33,659 nucleotides of DNA. Source: Dysgonamonadaceae bacterium. Its GTDB lineage: Bacteria > Bacteroidota > Bacteroidia > Bacteroidales > Azobacteroidaceae. Positions 1 to 7,220 of the stretch are shown in pieces (positions within the stretch are counted from its first letter, which is position 1; each line of letters starts with the position of its first letter). Location: positions 1 through 33,659 of the forward strand of contig JAISUN010000106.1 in NCBI GenBank assembly GCA_031272085.1, given 5' to 3'. The position numbers and the translations under genes are program-made. The notes below the pieces were generated by a model that was given only the letters and a program-made list of their open reading frames with translations, had not been told where the DNA came from and made no database searches.

Positions 1-1
1 C

Positions 2-730
2 GGCACAGATAAAATGCTGAAATTAACAGCATCAATCAAAGACTGCGCTTGTTGTGGGGCATATACCGTAGGCGGTGGATGGCTTAATTTTATGTGTTAC
101 AATCTTGGCGCCGACCCTGTATTAGCAACCCCTGCCACACAGCAGGCTGCAGCTCCGACAAACGTTTGGACAAACAGTGACGGAGTTACGACTTTGCAGG
201 TTTACGGTAACTACTATCAGTGGGGCAACAACCTTGCTTTGAGCGCAACGGCGGCTACCGAAAACAACTGGAGTAGTACTGCAATTACGACAGCAGGCTC
301 GCCTGGGTATTTCAATAGCAGTTACAACAATGTGTGGGGCGATGGCGGCGCAAAAGGAGTAAACGACCCCTGTCCGAGCGGCTGGCGCGTGCCGAGTACG
401 ACGCAGTGGCAGTCGATTGCCAACGGCAACACAACTGTTTTTTCGCTAAACACAACCGGTGTAGTAACTACCCCTTCCACCAACAAATGGACTTGGAAGG
501 AAACGACGACCAAAGGCGTGCAGATTGGGGATTTCCTCTTCCTGCCCGCCGCGGGTTACCGTTACAGCGTTTCTACTGTGTACAATCATGGGACGGACGG
601 CCTCTATTGGAGCCGTACGCCTAATGGCACGCAAGCTTACAGCCTGTCCTTCTTCAGCAATGGCGTGTACCCGGCGGGCAGCGTCCCTCGGAACTACGGC
701 TTTTCCGTCCGTTGTGTCGTAGATAATTAA
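2..730 (+). CDS. FISUMP-domain surface protein, 3' part only
   Basis: The reading frame is open from the left edge of the window, so the true start lies outside; an internal ATG at 14 is unlikely to be the start. The visible 242 or so residues match the FISUMP fold (Fibrobacter succinogenes major paralogous domain): WLNFMCYNLGADP, then YQWGNN, then NDPCPSGWRVPSTTQWQSI, then FLFLPAAGYR, ending in YGFSVRCVVDN. The same landmarks occur in the C-terminal halves of the two paralogs at 24294-25694 and 25700-27139, so the missing part probably holds a signal peptide, the conserved N-terminal block and an Ig-like region. These proteins are secreted or surface-exposed in Bacteroidota and Fibrobacter; their function is unknown. 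Family assignment is confident, role is not. Confidence 0.85.
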   Translation, partial: GTDKMLKLTASIKDCACCGAYTVGGGWLNFMCYNLGADPVLATPATQQAAAPTNVWTNSDGVTTLQVYGNYYQWGNNLALSATAATENNWSSTAITTAGSPGYFNSSYNNVWGDGGAKGVNDPCPSGWRVPSTTQWQSIANGNTTVFSLNTTGVVTTPSTNKWTWKETTTKGVQIGDFLFLPAAGYRYSVSTVYNHGTDGLYWSRTPNGTQAYSLSFFSNGVYPAGSVPRNYGFSVRCVVDN

Positions 731-797
731 GTGCATAAAGGCTTTAAAGGCTTTAAGACTAAAAGACAGAAAGTTTAAGACTTTAAGATTTTAAGTT

Positions 798-831
798 AAA
801 CCTGTTAGGTTTTTGAAAACCTGACAGGTTT
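798..831. repeat. Imperfect inverted repeat of the AAACCTGTCAGG type
   Basis: Left arm AAACCTGTTAGGTTTT is nearly the reverse complement of right arm GAAAACCTGACAGGTTT. A related but more degenerate copy lies at 13728-13761. Short palindromes of this type occur scattered between genes in many Bacteroidota. It sits just after the FISUMP stop codon, in a run of CTTTAA-rich simple sequence (739-797). Confidence 0.6.
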
Positions 832-840
832 GGTTAAACT

Positions 841-873
841 AAACTTTCCAAGTCTTCGAGACTTGGAAAGTTT
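841..873. terminator. Perfect 15-bp hairpin with TCG loop, terminator-like
   Basis: Arms 841-855 and 859-873 are exact reverse complements (AAACTTTCCAAGTCT and its complement) around a three-base TCG loop. The right arm runs into a T tract, so it could end transcription of the upstream FISUMP gene. It could equally be a dispersed intergenic palindrome, because a second hairpin lies directly upstream of it. Confidence 0.5.
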
Positions 874-904
874 TTGAGAGAGAGGGAAAGCGGTGTTTGA
901 CGTA

Positions 905-920
905 TTTTGGTTTACACGAT
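905..920 (+). repeat. 16-bp inverted repeat, left copy flanking the GNAT cassette
   Basis: TTTTGGTTTACACGAT here is the exact reverse complement of 1717-1732. A further direct copy of its last 13 bases lies at 1741-1753. The pair encloses the small-protein/GNAT gene pair and its promoter, so it could be a cassette boundary. The left copy ends 6 bases before the -33 box, so it could instead be an operator. Confidence 0.65.
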
Positions 921-926
921 AAATTA

Positions 927-957
927 TTTGCTGTTTGGAAAATAATTCGTAACTTTG
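927..957 (+). promoter_or_regulatory. Promoter of the small protein/GNAT operon
   Basis: TTTG at 927-930, 19 bases, then TAACTTTG at 950-957 match the Bacteroidota -33/-7 consensus (TTTG, 19-21 bp, TAnnTTTG). The first ATG downstream is at 993, leaving a leader of about 30 nt. Confidence 0.6.
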
Positions 958-992
958 TGGCGTAAAAAATCATTATTAAAATTTAATTGATT

Positions 993-1151
993 ATGGCACG
1001 TCCAATAACAGACACCCCGACATTACGCGGGATTGAGGCTCTTCGTTTTATGGAACGGATGGAAAATGTCAAAAAAATTTCTGCTCGAAAACGAAAGGAA
1101 ATGAACGACAGTTACCGGTTATTCAAACAAAGAGCCACATTCGCTGTATGA
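993..1151 (+). CDS. 52-aa small protein, putative antitoxin partner of GNAT
   Basis: The ORF starts at ATG 993 (MARPITDTPTLRGIEALRF...) and ends in TGA at 1149-1151. That stop overlaps the ATG of the GNAT gene in ATGA, so the two are translationally coupled. The protein is short, basic and probably helical (ERMENVKKISARKRKEM), with no signal peptide or membrane segment. Small proteins beginning MARPI.. before GNAT enzymes are, to my memory, recurrent in Bacteroidota, but I could not search. It does not look like the ribbon-helix-helix antitoxins of TacA/AtaR systems. The antitoxin role is inferred from size, coupling and neighbour; the coding call itself is well supported by promoter, start and overlap. 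Confidence 0.7.
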   Translation: MARPITDTPTLRGIEALRFMERMENVKKISARKRKEMNDSYRLFKQRATFAV

Positions 1152-1696
1152 AGGGGATAGATTTTGACTGGAAAGTAAAAAGGTTGGAATTAAATACCAA
1201 TATCAAACCTTTTGAAAGCGAAGATAGCGACCTGAATGATTTTTTGACAAACGATGCAAAAAATTATTTGGCTCAAATGCTTGCTGTTACTTATCTTATC
1301 GAAACTGAAACAGAAACTATTGCATACTTTTCGCTGTTGAATGACAATCTGAAACGCAGTATTCAGCGCGACCTGTCCGAAGAAGAAAGCAAAATTTGGA
1401 ACAGGCTAAACCGTAAAGTGCCAAACAGAAAGCGAAAAGGCACCTACCCGGCGGTGAAAATCGGACGTTTGGCGGTATCAAAAAAATATGCAGGAAGCGG
1501 TTTTGGCAAGTTCATCATACAATCTGTTACGAGTATGTATCTCGACAATGAGCAAAAAGCAGGTTGCCGCTTTATAACTGTCGATGCATATTCAAGTGCG
1601 TATGGTTTTTATGAAAAAAACGGTTTCAATTTTTTGACCGACAAAGACATTGACAAATCGGAACGCACAATGTTTTATGATTTAATAGCGGTATAA
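1148..1696 (+). CDS. GNAT family N-acetyltransferase, possible TA-type toxin
   Basis: The 182-residue protein has the GNAT signature: motif A with the acetyl-CoA pyrophosphate loop at residues about 105-123 (IGRLAVSKKYAGSGFGKFI, an R/K-x-x-G-x-G variant) and motif B with YGFYEKNGF at 152-160, in which Tyr155 is the usual general acid. The layout (N-terminal strand region, RLAV, loop, then FYEKNGF) resembles the TacT/AtaT group that acetylates aminoacyl-tRNA, but it also fits ordinary small-molecule acetyltransferases. It is cytoplasmic. Its ATG overlaps the stop of the preceding 52-aa gene by 4 nt, and the pair is enclosed by 16-bp inverted repeats. The GNAT fold is confident; the toxin role is an inference from gene organisation. 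Confidence 0.85.
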   Translation: MKGIDFDWKVKRLELNTNIKPFESEDSDLNDFLTNDAKNYLAQMLAVTYLIETETETIAYFSLLNDNLKRSIQRDLSEEESKIWNRLNRKVPNRKRKGTYPAVKIGRLAVSKKYAGSGFGKFIIQSVTSMYLDNEQKAGCRFITVDAYSSAYGFYEKNGFNFLTDKDIDKSERTMFYDLIAV

Positions 1697-1715
1697 TATT
1701 TTTGTCAACTAAATT

Positions 1716-1760
1716 AATCGTGTAAACCAAAAATAAACAGTGGTTTACACGATTTTTATT
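1716..1760 (+). terminator. Hairpin terminator built from the flanking repeat
   Basis: AATCGTGTAAACCA (1716-1729) and TGGTTTACACGATT (1741-1754) form a perfect 14-bp stem with an 11-nt loop followed by TTTATTTT. It lies 19 bp after the GNAT stop. The left arm contains the right-hand copy of the cassette's 16-bp inverted repeat, so terminator and boundary repeat are the same sequence. Confidence 0.6.
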
Positions 1761-2014
1761 TTAAAAAATCTGTGCAATTAACCGAACAATATTGATAATT
1801 TTATTAGAAGTTCATACTATTGGCATTTATTCTAAATAAATTATTAATTAAGTTTATTAATATTAATTAGTTAGTTAGTTTTAAGCGATGTGCGCACATC
1901 CAAAAAGTTTAACCAAAACCTTTATTTTGTTTTGCCCGATTTTAAAATATGATAAGTCTGCAAAAACAAATTTCTGCAGAAACAAAAAAAGAAAGGGGTA
2001 AAAATTTTAACTAA
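1761..2014. other. AT-rich intergenic stretch with two short palindromes
   Basis: No ORF with a plausible product is seen. It holds TTAGTTAGTTAG-like simple sequence, a perfect 14-bp palindrome GATGTGCGCACATC at 1887-1900, and a 12-bp palindrome TTTCTGCAGAAA at 1971-1982. It separates the plus-strand GNAT cassette from the 3' end of the minus-strand fabH operon, so no promoter is required here and none was recognised. Confidence 0.5.
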
Positions 2015-3013
2015 TTAACTGCTGTAACCCCATTTAAGATAGACTGCGCCCCAGGTATATCCGGCTCCAAAAGCGGTAAGAATCACATTGTCGCCCTTGC
2101 GGATATGTTTTTCCCAGTCCCAGAGGCAGAGGGGGATGGTTCCGGCGCTCGAATTGCCGTATTTTTCGATATTTACCATTACTTTGTCGAGCGGGACGTC
2201 CAAACGGCTCGCTACTGCTTCGATAATCCGGAGGTTGGCCTGATGCGGGACAATCCATCGGATGTCGTCTTTTGTAATGTTGTTTCGGCGGATAATTTCT
2301 TCGCAAGTGTCGGCCATCGAAGTAACGGCTTTTTTGAAAACCACTTTCCCGTTTTGCCAGATAAAGTGCATCCGCTGGTTAACCGTTTCGTGCGAGGCCG
2401 GATGTACGGAGCCTCCGCCCAGCATGTGCAGGTTTTCTACGCTGTCGCCGTCAACGTGCAGAACCGAGTCGATAATGCCTTCTTCTTTTTCGGAGGCTTC
2501 GACCATCACTACGCCACAGGCGTCGCTGAAAATAGGGCAGGTATTGCGGTCGAGCGTATCGGTAACGACCGACAGCACGTCGCCCGCTATAACCAGCACT
2601 TTTTTGTATTTTCCGGAAACAATGTAGGCGTTGGCCACGTCGAGGGCGAAGATAAATCCGCTGCAAGCCGCCGAAAGGTCGAACCCGAAAGCGTTTTTCA
2701 TCCCGGCCTTGTGCGCGACTAACGAGGCTGCATTCGGAAGAATGTAGTCCGGCGTAGAAGTTGCGAACACGATAGCCTCGACCGTTAGCGGGTCGAAAGG
2801 ATGTTTGCGCTGCAAGTCTTCTATTGCTTTTTCTGCGAGATAACTTACGCCGATGCCTTCTTCGGGCTTCAAAATCCGGCGTTCTTTAATGCCTATCCGC
2901 TGCTGAATCCACTCGTCGGAAGTATCGACATAAGTGGATATTTCCTCGTTGGTAAGTTTGTAATCGGGTACATAGCCTCCAACGCCTGTAATTACTGCGT
3001 GAATTTTGTCCAA
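2015..3013 (-). CDS. fabH: 3-oxoacyl-ACP synthase III (KAS III)
   Basis: FabH condenses acetyl-CoA (or a branched acyl-CoA) with malonyl-ACP to start type II fatty-acid synthesis in the cytoplasm. The 332-residue length is normal. The thiolase-fold catalytic triad is visible: Cys117 in LSAACSGF, His257 in WIVPHQANLRI, and Asn287 in KYGNSSAGTIPL. The ATG at 3013 gives MDKIHAVITGVGGYVP, the expected family N-terminus. It is the last gene of a DUF177-rpmF-fabH operon, 27 nt downstream of rpmF. The common plsX gene is absent between rpmF and fabH, and no era or der gene follows. Confidence 0.96.
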   Translation of the reverse strand: MDKIHAVITGVGGYVPDYKLTNEEISTYVDTSDEWIQQRIGIKERRILKPEEGIGVSYLAEKAIEDLQRKHPFDPLTVEAIVFATSTPDYILPNAASLVAHKAGMKNAFGFDLSAACSGFIFALDVANAYIVSGKYKKVLVIAGDVLSVVTDTLDRNTCPIFSDACGVVMVEASEKEEGIIDSVLHVDGDSVENLHMLGGGSVHPASHETVNQRMHFIWQNGKVVFKKAVTSMADTCEEIIRRNNITKDDIRWIVPHQANLRIIEAVASRLDVPLDKVMVNIEKYGNSSAGTIPLCLWDWEKHIRKGDNVILTAFGAGYTWGAVYLKWGYSS

Positions 3014-3040
3014 GGTACGAGTATTTTGCGTCCGAAAGGC

Positions 3041-3232
3041 TTATGCCTCCGCGGTTTTGTCGATGATAACTTTTCCCTTGTAATACAGTTTGCCTTCGTA
3101 CCAGTGTGCGCGATGATACAGATGATACTCGCCCGTTGTCGGGTCAATTGCCAACTGTGGAACGACTGCGTGGTCGTTAGCGCGGCGTTTGTCTCTTCTG
3201 GTTTTACCAACTCTTCGTTTAGGATGTGCCAT
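3041..3232 (-). CDS. rpmF: 50S ribosomal protein L32
   Basis: The 63-residue basic protein begins [20 protein letters not shown], the hallmark of L32, continues with [21 protein letters not shown] and ends in a short acidic tail. L32 is a component of the large ribosomal subunit. No Cys zinc ligands are present, so this is the zinc-independent form. It lies between the DUF177 gene (29 nt upstream) and fabH, the conserved bacterial linkage of yceD, rpmF and fatty-acid genes. Confidence 0.96.
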   Translation of the reverse strand: MAHPKRRVGKTRRDKRRANDHAVVPQLAIDPTTGEYHLYHRAHWYEGKLYYKGKVIIDKTAEA

Positions 3233-3261
3233 TTTTGTAAATTTTTATTTTTATTATAATT

Positions 3262-3828
3262 TTATTCTTCTTCCCTAAAATTTTTCAGCGCGTCCCAACG
3301 CGGGTCGGTAGCGCTTTCGCGTTCATCGTCCGTTTCGTCGGCGTCCTCGTCTTCAAACGAATCTTCGCCGTCCGACTTGGGAGCGTACTGTTTCAGTTTG
3401 CCCGACATTTGCCGGTTGCATTTGCCCGGACCGTGAACGTGCTTTATGGGAATAGTCAGAGCCACAAATTCGTAAAGGAACCATGCAAGGTTTATCACGC
3501 CTTCCGATTCGGGGATAACCACAACCTCGTCGCTGTCGTCGGAATAATCTTTGCCGAGTTTTACTATCAATTTCTGTTCGCTTTCCACCGGCAAATCCAT
3601 GTCGTCGAGGCAGCGGTCGCAGGGCAAAATTATTGTTCCCGACAACTTGAAATCGAGTTTATAAACGTCGTTTATCCGGGCGACAGTCAGCCTTACATTG
3701 ACTTTCCCCTTCTGAACTTCCTCGCCGTCGATGTTTGCAAAAAACTGATTATCAAGCAGAAAATCGTAATTTTGCTTTGCTTCGCTCATCCCTTTGAGGT
3801 CAACCTTATATTTGTCGAACTTTCCCAC
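3262..3828 (-). CDS. DUF177 / YceD family protein
   Basis: YceD-family proteins are linked to 23S rRNA or ribosome assembly and almost always precede rpmF. The start is set at GTG 3828 (VGKFDKYKVDLKGMSEAKQ), giving 188 residues. The frame is open further upstream, but that extension would run through the -7 promoter box at 3855-3862 and has no family resemblance. The conserved LPCDRCLDDMDLPV motif is at residues about 72-85, and a second conserved stretch (PIKHVHGPGKCNRQM) follows later. The C-terminus is very acidic (EDSFEDEDADETDDE) before a final DPRWDALKNF, which is typical. It is the first gene of the rpmF-fabH operon. Confidence 0.88.
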   Translation of the reverse strand: MGKFDKYKVDLKGMSEAKQNYDFLLDNQFFANIDGEEVQKGKVNVRLTVARINDVYKLDFKLSGTIILPCDRCLDDMDLPVESEQKLIVKLGKDYSDDSDEVVVIPESEGVINLAWFLYEFVALTIPIKHVHGPGKCNRQMSGKLKQYAPKSDGEDSFEDEDADETDDERESATDPRWDALKNFREEE

Positions 3829-3854
3829 AAATGTTTTGTTTTTTAAAAACGGCG

Positions 3855-3862
3855 CAAAGGTA
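3855..3862 (-). promoter_or_regulatory. -7 box of the DUF177-rpmF-fabH operon
   Basis: The minus strand reads TACCTTTG, an exact TAnnTTTG match, about 27 bp upstream of the GTG start at 3828. No good -33 TTTG is seen at 19-21 bp. It is divergent from the purD promoter at 3912-3943. Confidence 0.5.
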
Positions 3863-3911
3863 CAAAAAAAATCCGACAAATAAAAATATATTGGCTTTGA
3901 AGCAGGAAAAA

Positions 3912-3943
3912 TTTGTCTGAACGCAAAATAATCGCTATTTTTG
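3912..3943 (+). promoter_or_regulatory. Promoter of purD
   Basis: TTTG at 3912-3915, 20 bases, then TATTTTTG at 3936-3943 match the Bacteroidota consensus. The purD ATG is at 3971, about 22 nt after the probable transcription start. This excludes an upstream in-frame ATG at 3941, which lies inside the -7 box. Confidence 0.65.
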
Positions 3944-3970
3944 TGCCGAAAAAACAAGAATTTTTATCTT

Positions 3971-5257
3971 ATGAACATTCTGCTTACAGGTTCAGGGGGG
4001 CGCGAACACGCTCTGGCGTGGAAGATAACGCAAAGCCCCTCGACCGATAAACTCTTTATAGCGCCCGGAAACGGCGGTACCGGCAAAGTTGGAATCAACG
4101 TCCCGATTTCGGCGACCGATTTTCCCGCTCTGGGGAAATTTTGCCTCGAAAATCAGGTGAAAATGGTGGTGGTAGGCCCCGAAGCCCCGTTAGTGGAAGG
4201 CATTTACGATTATTTCCGCGATACTCCGGCTTTGGCTGAAATTCCGGTTGTCGGCCCCTCGAAAAGCGGAGCGCGACTGGAAGGCAGCAAAGATTTTGCC
4301 AAGGCTTTTATGCTCCGGCACAATATTCCGACTGCAAAATATCAGAGCATTACGCTATCCGAAATTGAAAAAGGACGCGCTTTTCTCGAAACTCTGAAAC
4401 CCCCTTACGTGCTGAAAGCCGATGGGTTAGCCGCCGGAAAGGGCGTTCTGATAATCGACGATTTGGAAGAAGCCAGGACGCAACTTGCCGCAATGCTTGG
4501 CGGAAGTTTCGGCGAAGCAGGTGAAACGGTTGTGATTGAGGAATTTATGAGCGGAATAGAATGTTCGGTTTTTGTGCTGACCGACGGCAAATCTTATAAA
4601 ATTTTGCCCGAAGCGAAGGATTACAAACGAATAGGCGAAGGCGACAAAGGTCCGAATACAGGCGGAATGGGCGCCGTTTCGCCCGTCCCGTTTGCCGATG
4701 AAAAGTTTATGCAGAAAGTCGAGCAGAAAATTGTAATTCCTACAATAGAAGGCTTGAAACAGGAAAATATTGATTATAAAGGATTTATATTTCTCGGACT
4801 GATAAATTGCGGTGGCGAACCTTTTGTTATAGAATATAATTGTAGAATGGGCGACCCTGAAACAGAGGCAGTTATGCTTCGCATAAAGTCTGATTTCGTC
4901 GATTTGCTACAAGGAGTTGCCGATGGAACGCTGTCCGAAAAGCCGCTTTTGGCCGACGAACGCTATGCCGCAACGGTAATGCTCGTTTCGGGCGGTTATC
5001 CGGGCGATTATGCAAAAGGCAAGGAAATAACAGGCGTAGAGCAGGATTCGGCGCAAACTACGGTTTTCCACGCCGGAACGGAAATCAGGGACGGAAAATT
5101 GCTGACAGCCGGAGGCCGCGTGATTGCGGTAAGTTCCTACGGCGGCAGCATTGACGAAGCCCTCAATCGCTCGCTTGCCGCCGCCGAAAAAATCAATTTC
5201 GAGGGAAAATATTACAGACGCGATATAGGATTCGATTTGAAGCCGTATGTGGATTGA
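3971..5257 (+). CDS. purD: Phosphoribosylamine-glycine ligase (GARS)
   Basis: PurD joins 5-phosphoribosylamine and glycine with ATP, the second step of de novo purine synthesis, in the cytoplasm. It has 428 residues, the normal length, from [18 protein letters not shown]. The order is N-terminal PurD domain ([13 protein letters not shown]), then ATP-grasp with [12 protein letters not shown], the acidic [27 protein letters not shown] and [14 protein letters not shown] (metal and ATP site), then the C-terminal domain. It has its own promoter and is followed, with an 11-nt overlap, by a membrane-protein gene. A second purine gene, purC, lies at 13857-14801 in a separate operon. Confidence 0.97.
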   Translation: MNILLTGSGGREHALAWKITQSPSTDKLFIAPGNGGTGKVGINVPISATDFPALGKFCLENQVKMVVVGPEAPLVEGIYDYFRDTPALAEIPVVGPSKSGARLEGSKDFAKAFMLRHNIPTAKYQSITLSEIEKGRAFLETLKPPYVLKADGLAAGKGVLIIDDLEEARTQLAAMLGGSFGEAGETVVIEEFMSGIECSVFVLTDGKSYKILPEAKDYKRIGEGDKGPNTGGMGAVSPVPFADEKFMQKVEQKIVIPTIEGLKQENIDYKGFIFLGLINCGGEPFVIEYNCRMGDPETEAVMLRIKSDFVDLLQGVADGTLSEKPLLADERYAATVMLVSGGYPGDYAKGKEITGVEQDSAQTTVFHAGTEIRDGKLLTAGGRVIAVSSYGGSIDEALNRSLAAAEKINFEGKYYRRDIGFDLKPYVD

Positions 5258-6170
5258 CCATATTCATAAAATGCTGGTTACCAACTGGTTTTTCCTGTTG
5301 GCCGTTATTGCCGGCTTTATTTTCCTGAAAATTCAGGGCGACTGGACAAATCCCTATCTTTGGTGCGGAATAGCCGTCCAGGTTGGCGTTGCCATTTTCC
5401 TGATTCAGATTAACAGCCATTTTGCGATAATCCGCACCCGCACTCTGCTGCCGGGGATGATGTTTTTGCTGCTGGCGCTCAATTTGCCGCTGACGGAACA
5501 CAATCTGACCGAAAGCCTGATTACGCTGGGGATAGCGGTAAATTTTTTCCTGCTTTTCCTGACTTATCAGGAGCCGGAATCGCAGGTTCATTCCTTCGAT
5601 ATTGCTGTTTTGCTGACTGTCGGCAGTTTATTTTGGCCGCCGCTGCTGTTTTTCTTCCCGATTTTCTGGATAGGGTTTTTCCGCTTTCAAAGCCTGACGT
5701 GGAAAGTTTTTTTGGCCTCGCTGACGGGAATTATTGTGGTTGAACTCTGCATTTTTGCGTGGAGCGTTTATTGCGACGACATCGACATTTTCCTGTCGCT
5801 GCTTCCGCCTGTCAGTGAGATGATTACGCCCGAAATGCCGGTTTTGAACATTTACGAATGGGTAATAATCGGATTTGCGCTTCTTCTGCTTATTTGGGAA
5901 GGCTTCAACCTGTTTGTTTCCGGGATTTCTGAAACCGTGAAAACCGTATCAATACTCAATTACCTGTATTACGCCATTTTCCTGATGTTCACTTTTTCGC
6001 TGCTGAAAAATAATTCCGAAACTCAATGGGAATCGCTGACAGCCATTCCTGCGAGTTTTATTTTAGCGCATTTTTTCACGACTACCAATAACCGGCTGAC
6101 CAAACTGTTGATGATTGTTTATTTCGCTTTTATGGTTGTTACCGGGCTTTTACTGCACTCGGCAACGTAA
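5247..6170 (+). CDS. Multi-pass membrane protein (possibly DUF6427 family)
   Basis: The protein is very hydrophobic, about 300 residues, with roughly eight predicted membrane helices (for example [30 protein letters not shown] and [15 protein letters not shown]). No catalytic motif is visible. The listed start overlaps the purD stop by 11 nt; an alternative ATG at 5271 (MLVTNWFF...) begins right before the first helix and would remove the overlap. Uncharacterised membrane proteins of this size follow purD in Bacteroidota, and DUF6427 is my best guess from memory. Its 3' end overlaps the convergent mnmD gene by 21 bp. It may simply share the purD transcript. Confidence 0.75.
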   Translation: MWIDHIHKMLVTNWFFLLAVIAGFIFLKIQGDWTNPYLWCGIAVQVGVAIFLIQINSHFAIIRTRTLLPGMMFLLLALNLPLTEHNLTESLITLGIAVNFFLLFLTYQEPESQVHSFDIAVLLTVGSLFWPPLLFFFPIFWIGFFRFQSLTWKVFLASLTGIIVVELCIFAWSVYCDDIDIFLSLLPPVSEMITPEMPVLNIYEWVIIGFALLLLIWEGFNLFVSGISETVKTVSILNYLYYAIFLMFTFSLLKNNSETQWESLTAIPASFILAHFFTTTNNRLTKLLMIVYFAFMVVTGLLLHSAT

Positions 6171-6812
6171 CATTTCGCGTTTGCCGGCCGGCCCCGGAAT
6201 CCGCTCGACTGCAAATCCCGCCTGAACAAATCCCCTACGAACAGCGCCTTTTGCGCAATAAGTCGTCAGAATCCCGCCACGGTTCATTGATTTGAAAATT
6301 GCGTCAAACAGCGTTTGTTGCCAGACTTCCGGCTGCTTGTCGGGTGCGAAAGCGTCGTAATAAACCAAATCGTATTTTTCGGGAAAACGGAAATCGTTGA
6401 AATCGCAACAAACTTTGTTCAGCACAAAGTTTTCGGAAATCTTGACCGGTTTTTCCCATTCGGCTCGGTGCAATTTAAGGAATAAACTGCGATTTTCCGC
6501 TCCAAAATCGAGTTTTGAATAAATTTCTTCCGGCAAAGGAAATTTTTCAAGTCCGGAATAATTGACTTTCAGCCCGCAGGTTTCCGCTTCCAGAGCGGTA
6601 AGCATGGCATTGAGGCCGGTTCCGAAGCCAAGTTCTAAAATATTTATCCGGTTTCCGGTTTCTTTTTCCTTTGCAAGTTCTAAAAAACCGGCATTGATGA
6701 ATACGTGCCGCGATTCGCTGCCCGCCCCGTTTACGGAATGGTAATGCTCGTCCATTTCCGGTACGAAAAGCGTAGGCGAACCGTCGGCAGTAATCTGAAT
6801 TTCCGGCTTCAT
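6150..6812 (-). CDS. mnmD: tRNA (mnm5s2U34) methyltransferase MnmD
   Basis: This enzyme transfers a methyl group from SAM to the wobble uridine nm5s2U34 of certain tRNAs, the last step to mnm5s2U. The 220 residues correspond to the methyltransferase half of MnmC without the FAD oxidase half, as is usual outside proteobacteria. SAM-binding motif I is ILELGFGTGLN at residues 58-68. The family signature YYDAFAPDKQPEVW is at 151-164, followed by GGILTTYCAKGAVRRGF. The ATG shares one base with the TGA of the upstream thioesterase gene (TGATG), so translation is coupled. The 3' end overlaps the convergent membrane-protein gene by 21 bp. Confidence 0.92.
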   Translation of the reverse strand: MKPEIQITADGSPTLFVPEMDEHYHSVNGAGSESRHVFINAGFLELAKEKETGNRINILELGFGTGLNAMLTALEAETCGLKVNYSGLEKFPLPEEIYSKLDFGAENRSLFLKLHRAEWEKPVKISENFVLNKVCCDFNDFRFPEKYDLVYYDAFAPDKQPEVWQQTLFDAIFKSMNRGGILTTYCAKGAVRRGFVQAGFAVERIPGPAGKREMLRCRVQ

Positions 6813-7210
6813 CAGTCGAAATTTAGCGGAACGTCCTTTCGGAATGCGGTAGCGGTGAACAGCGAAATAAGTTCGTCTTTTTCGTTGGTAATCCTGACCT
6901 CGAAAGTGGCGAGTTTTTTGTGTACGTGGACTGCCCGCGCCTCGGCAAACAGCGTTCCTTCGCCTACTCCCTTGAAATAGCGGATGCTGGTTTCTATCGA
7001 CATTGCCAAATTGCCGTAAGCGTTTACCGCAGCGGCGAAAGCGAGGTCGGCAAGGGTGAAAATCGCGCCGCCCTGAACCACATTTCCGGCGTTGAGGTGC
7101 ATCGGCCGGATTTCCATTTTGGCCTTTGCCCGTCCGGGTTCTACTTCTAAAAGTTCTACTCCCGAAAATACCGCATAGCGGTCGTCTTTGAAAAATTCTT
7201 TAATTGTCAT
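6812..7210 (-). CDS. PaaI-like hotdog-fold thioesterase
   Basis: The 132-residue single hotdog domain carries the PaaI/YbgC-like pattern HLNAGNVVQGGAIFTLADLAFAAAV at residues about 38-62, where the central helix contains the Asp/Glu region, followed by the strand SIETSIRYFKGVGEGTLFAEA. Such enzymes hydrolyse acyl-CoA or aryl-CoA thioesters in the cytoplasm, usually as tetramers. The substrate cannot be told from sequence. It lies 10 nt after the serpin gene and is translationally coupled to mnmD, so it is likely at the 3' end of the long minus-strand transcript. Confidence 0.88.
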   Translation of the reverse strand: MTIKEFFKDDRYAVFSGVELLEVEPGRAKAKMEIRPMHLNAGNVVQGGAIFTLADLAFAAAVNAYGNLAMSIETSIRYFKGVGEGTLFAEARAVHVHKKLATFEVRITNEKDELISLFTATAFRKDVPLNFD

Positions 7211-7220
7211 TTATCTTTTT

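Noticed and set aside
905-1760. Insertion sequence
   Set aside because: Inverted repeats are present but there is no transposase gene and no convincing target-site duplication.
2105-2722. 205-aa plus-strand frame inside fabH
   Set aside because: It is an antisense shadow of fabH, whose catalytic triad is visible on the minus strand.
3829-3957. N-terminal extension of the DUF177 gene
   Set aside because: It would cross the -7 promoter box and the divergent purD promoter, and the encoded residues do not resemble the family.
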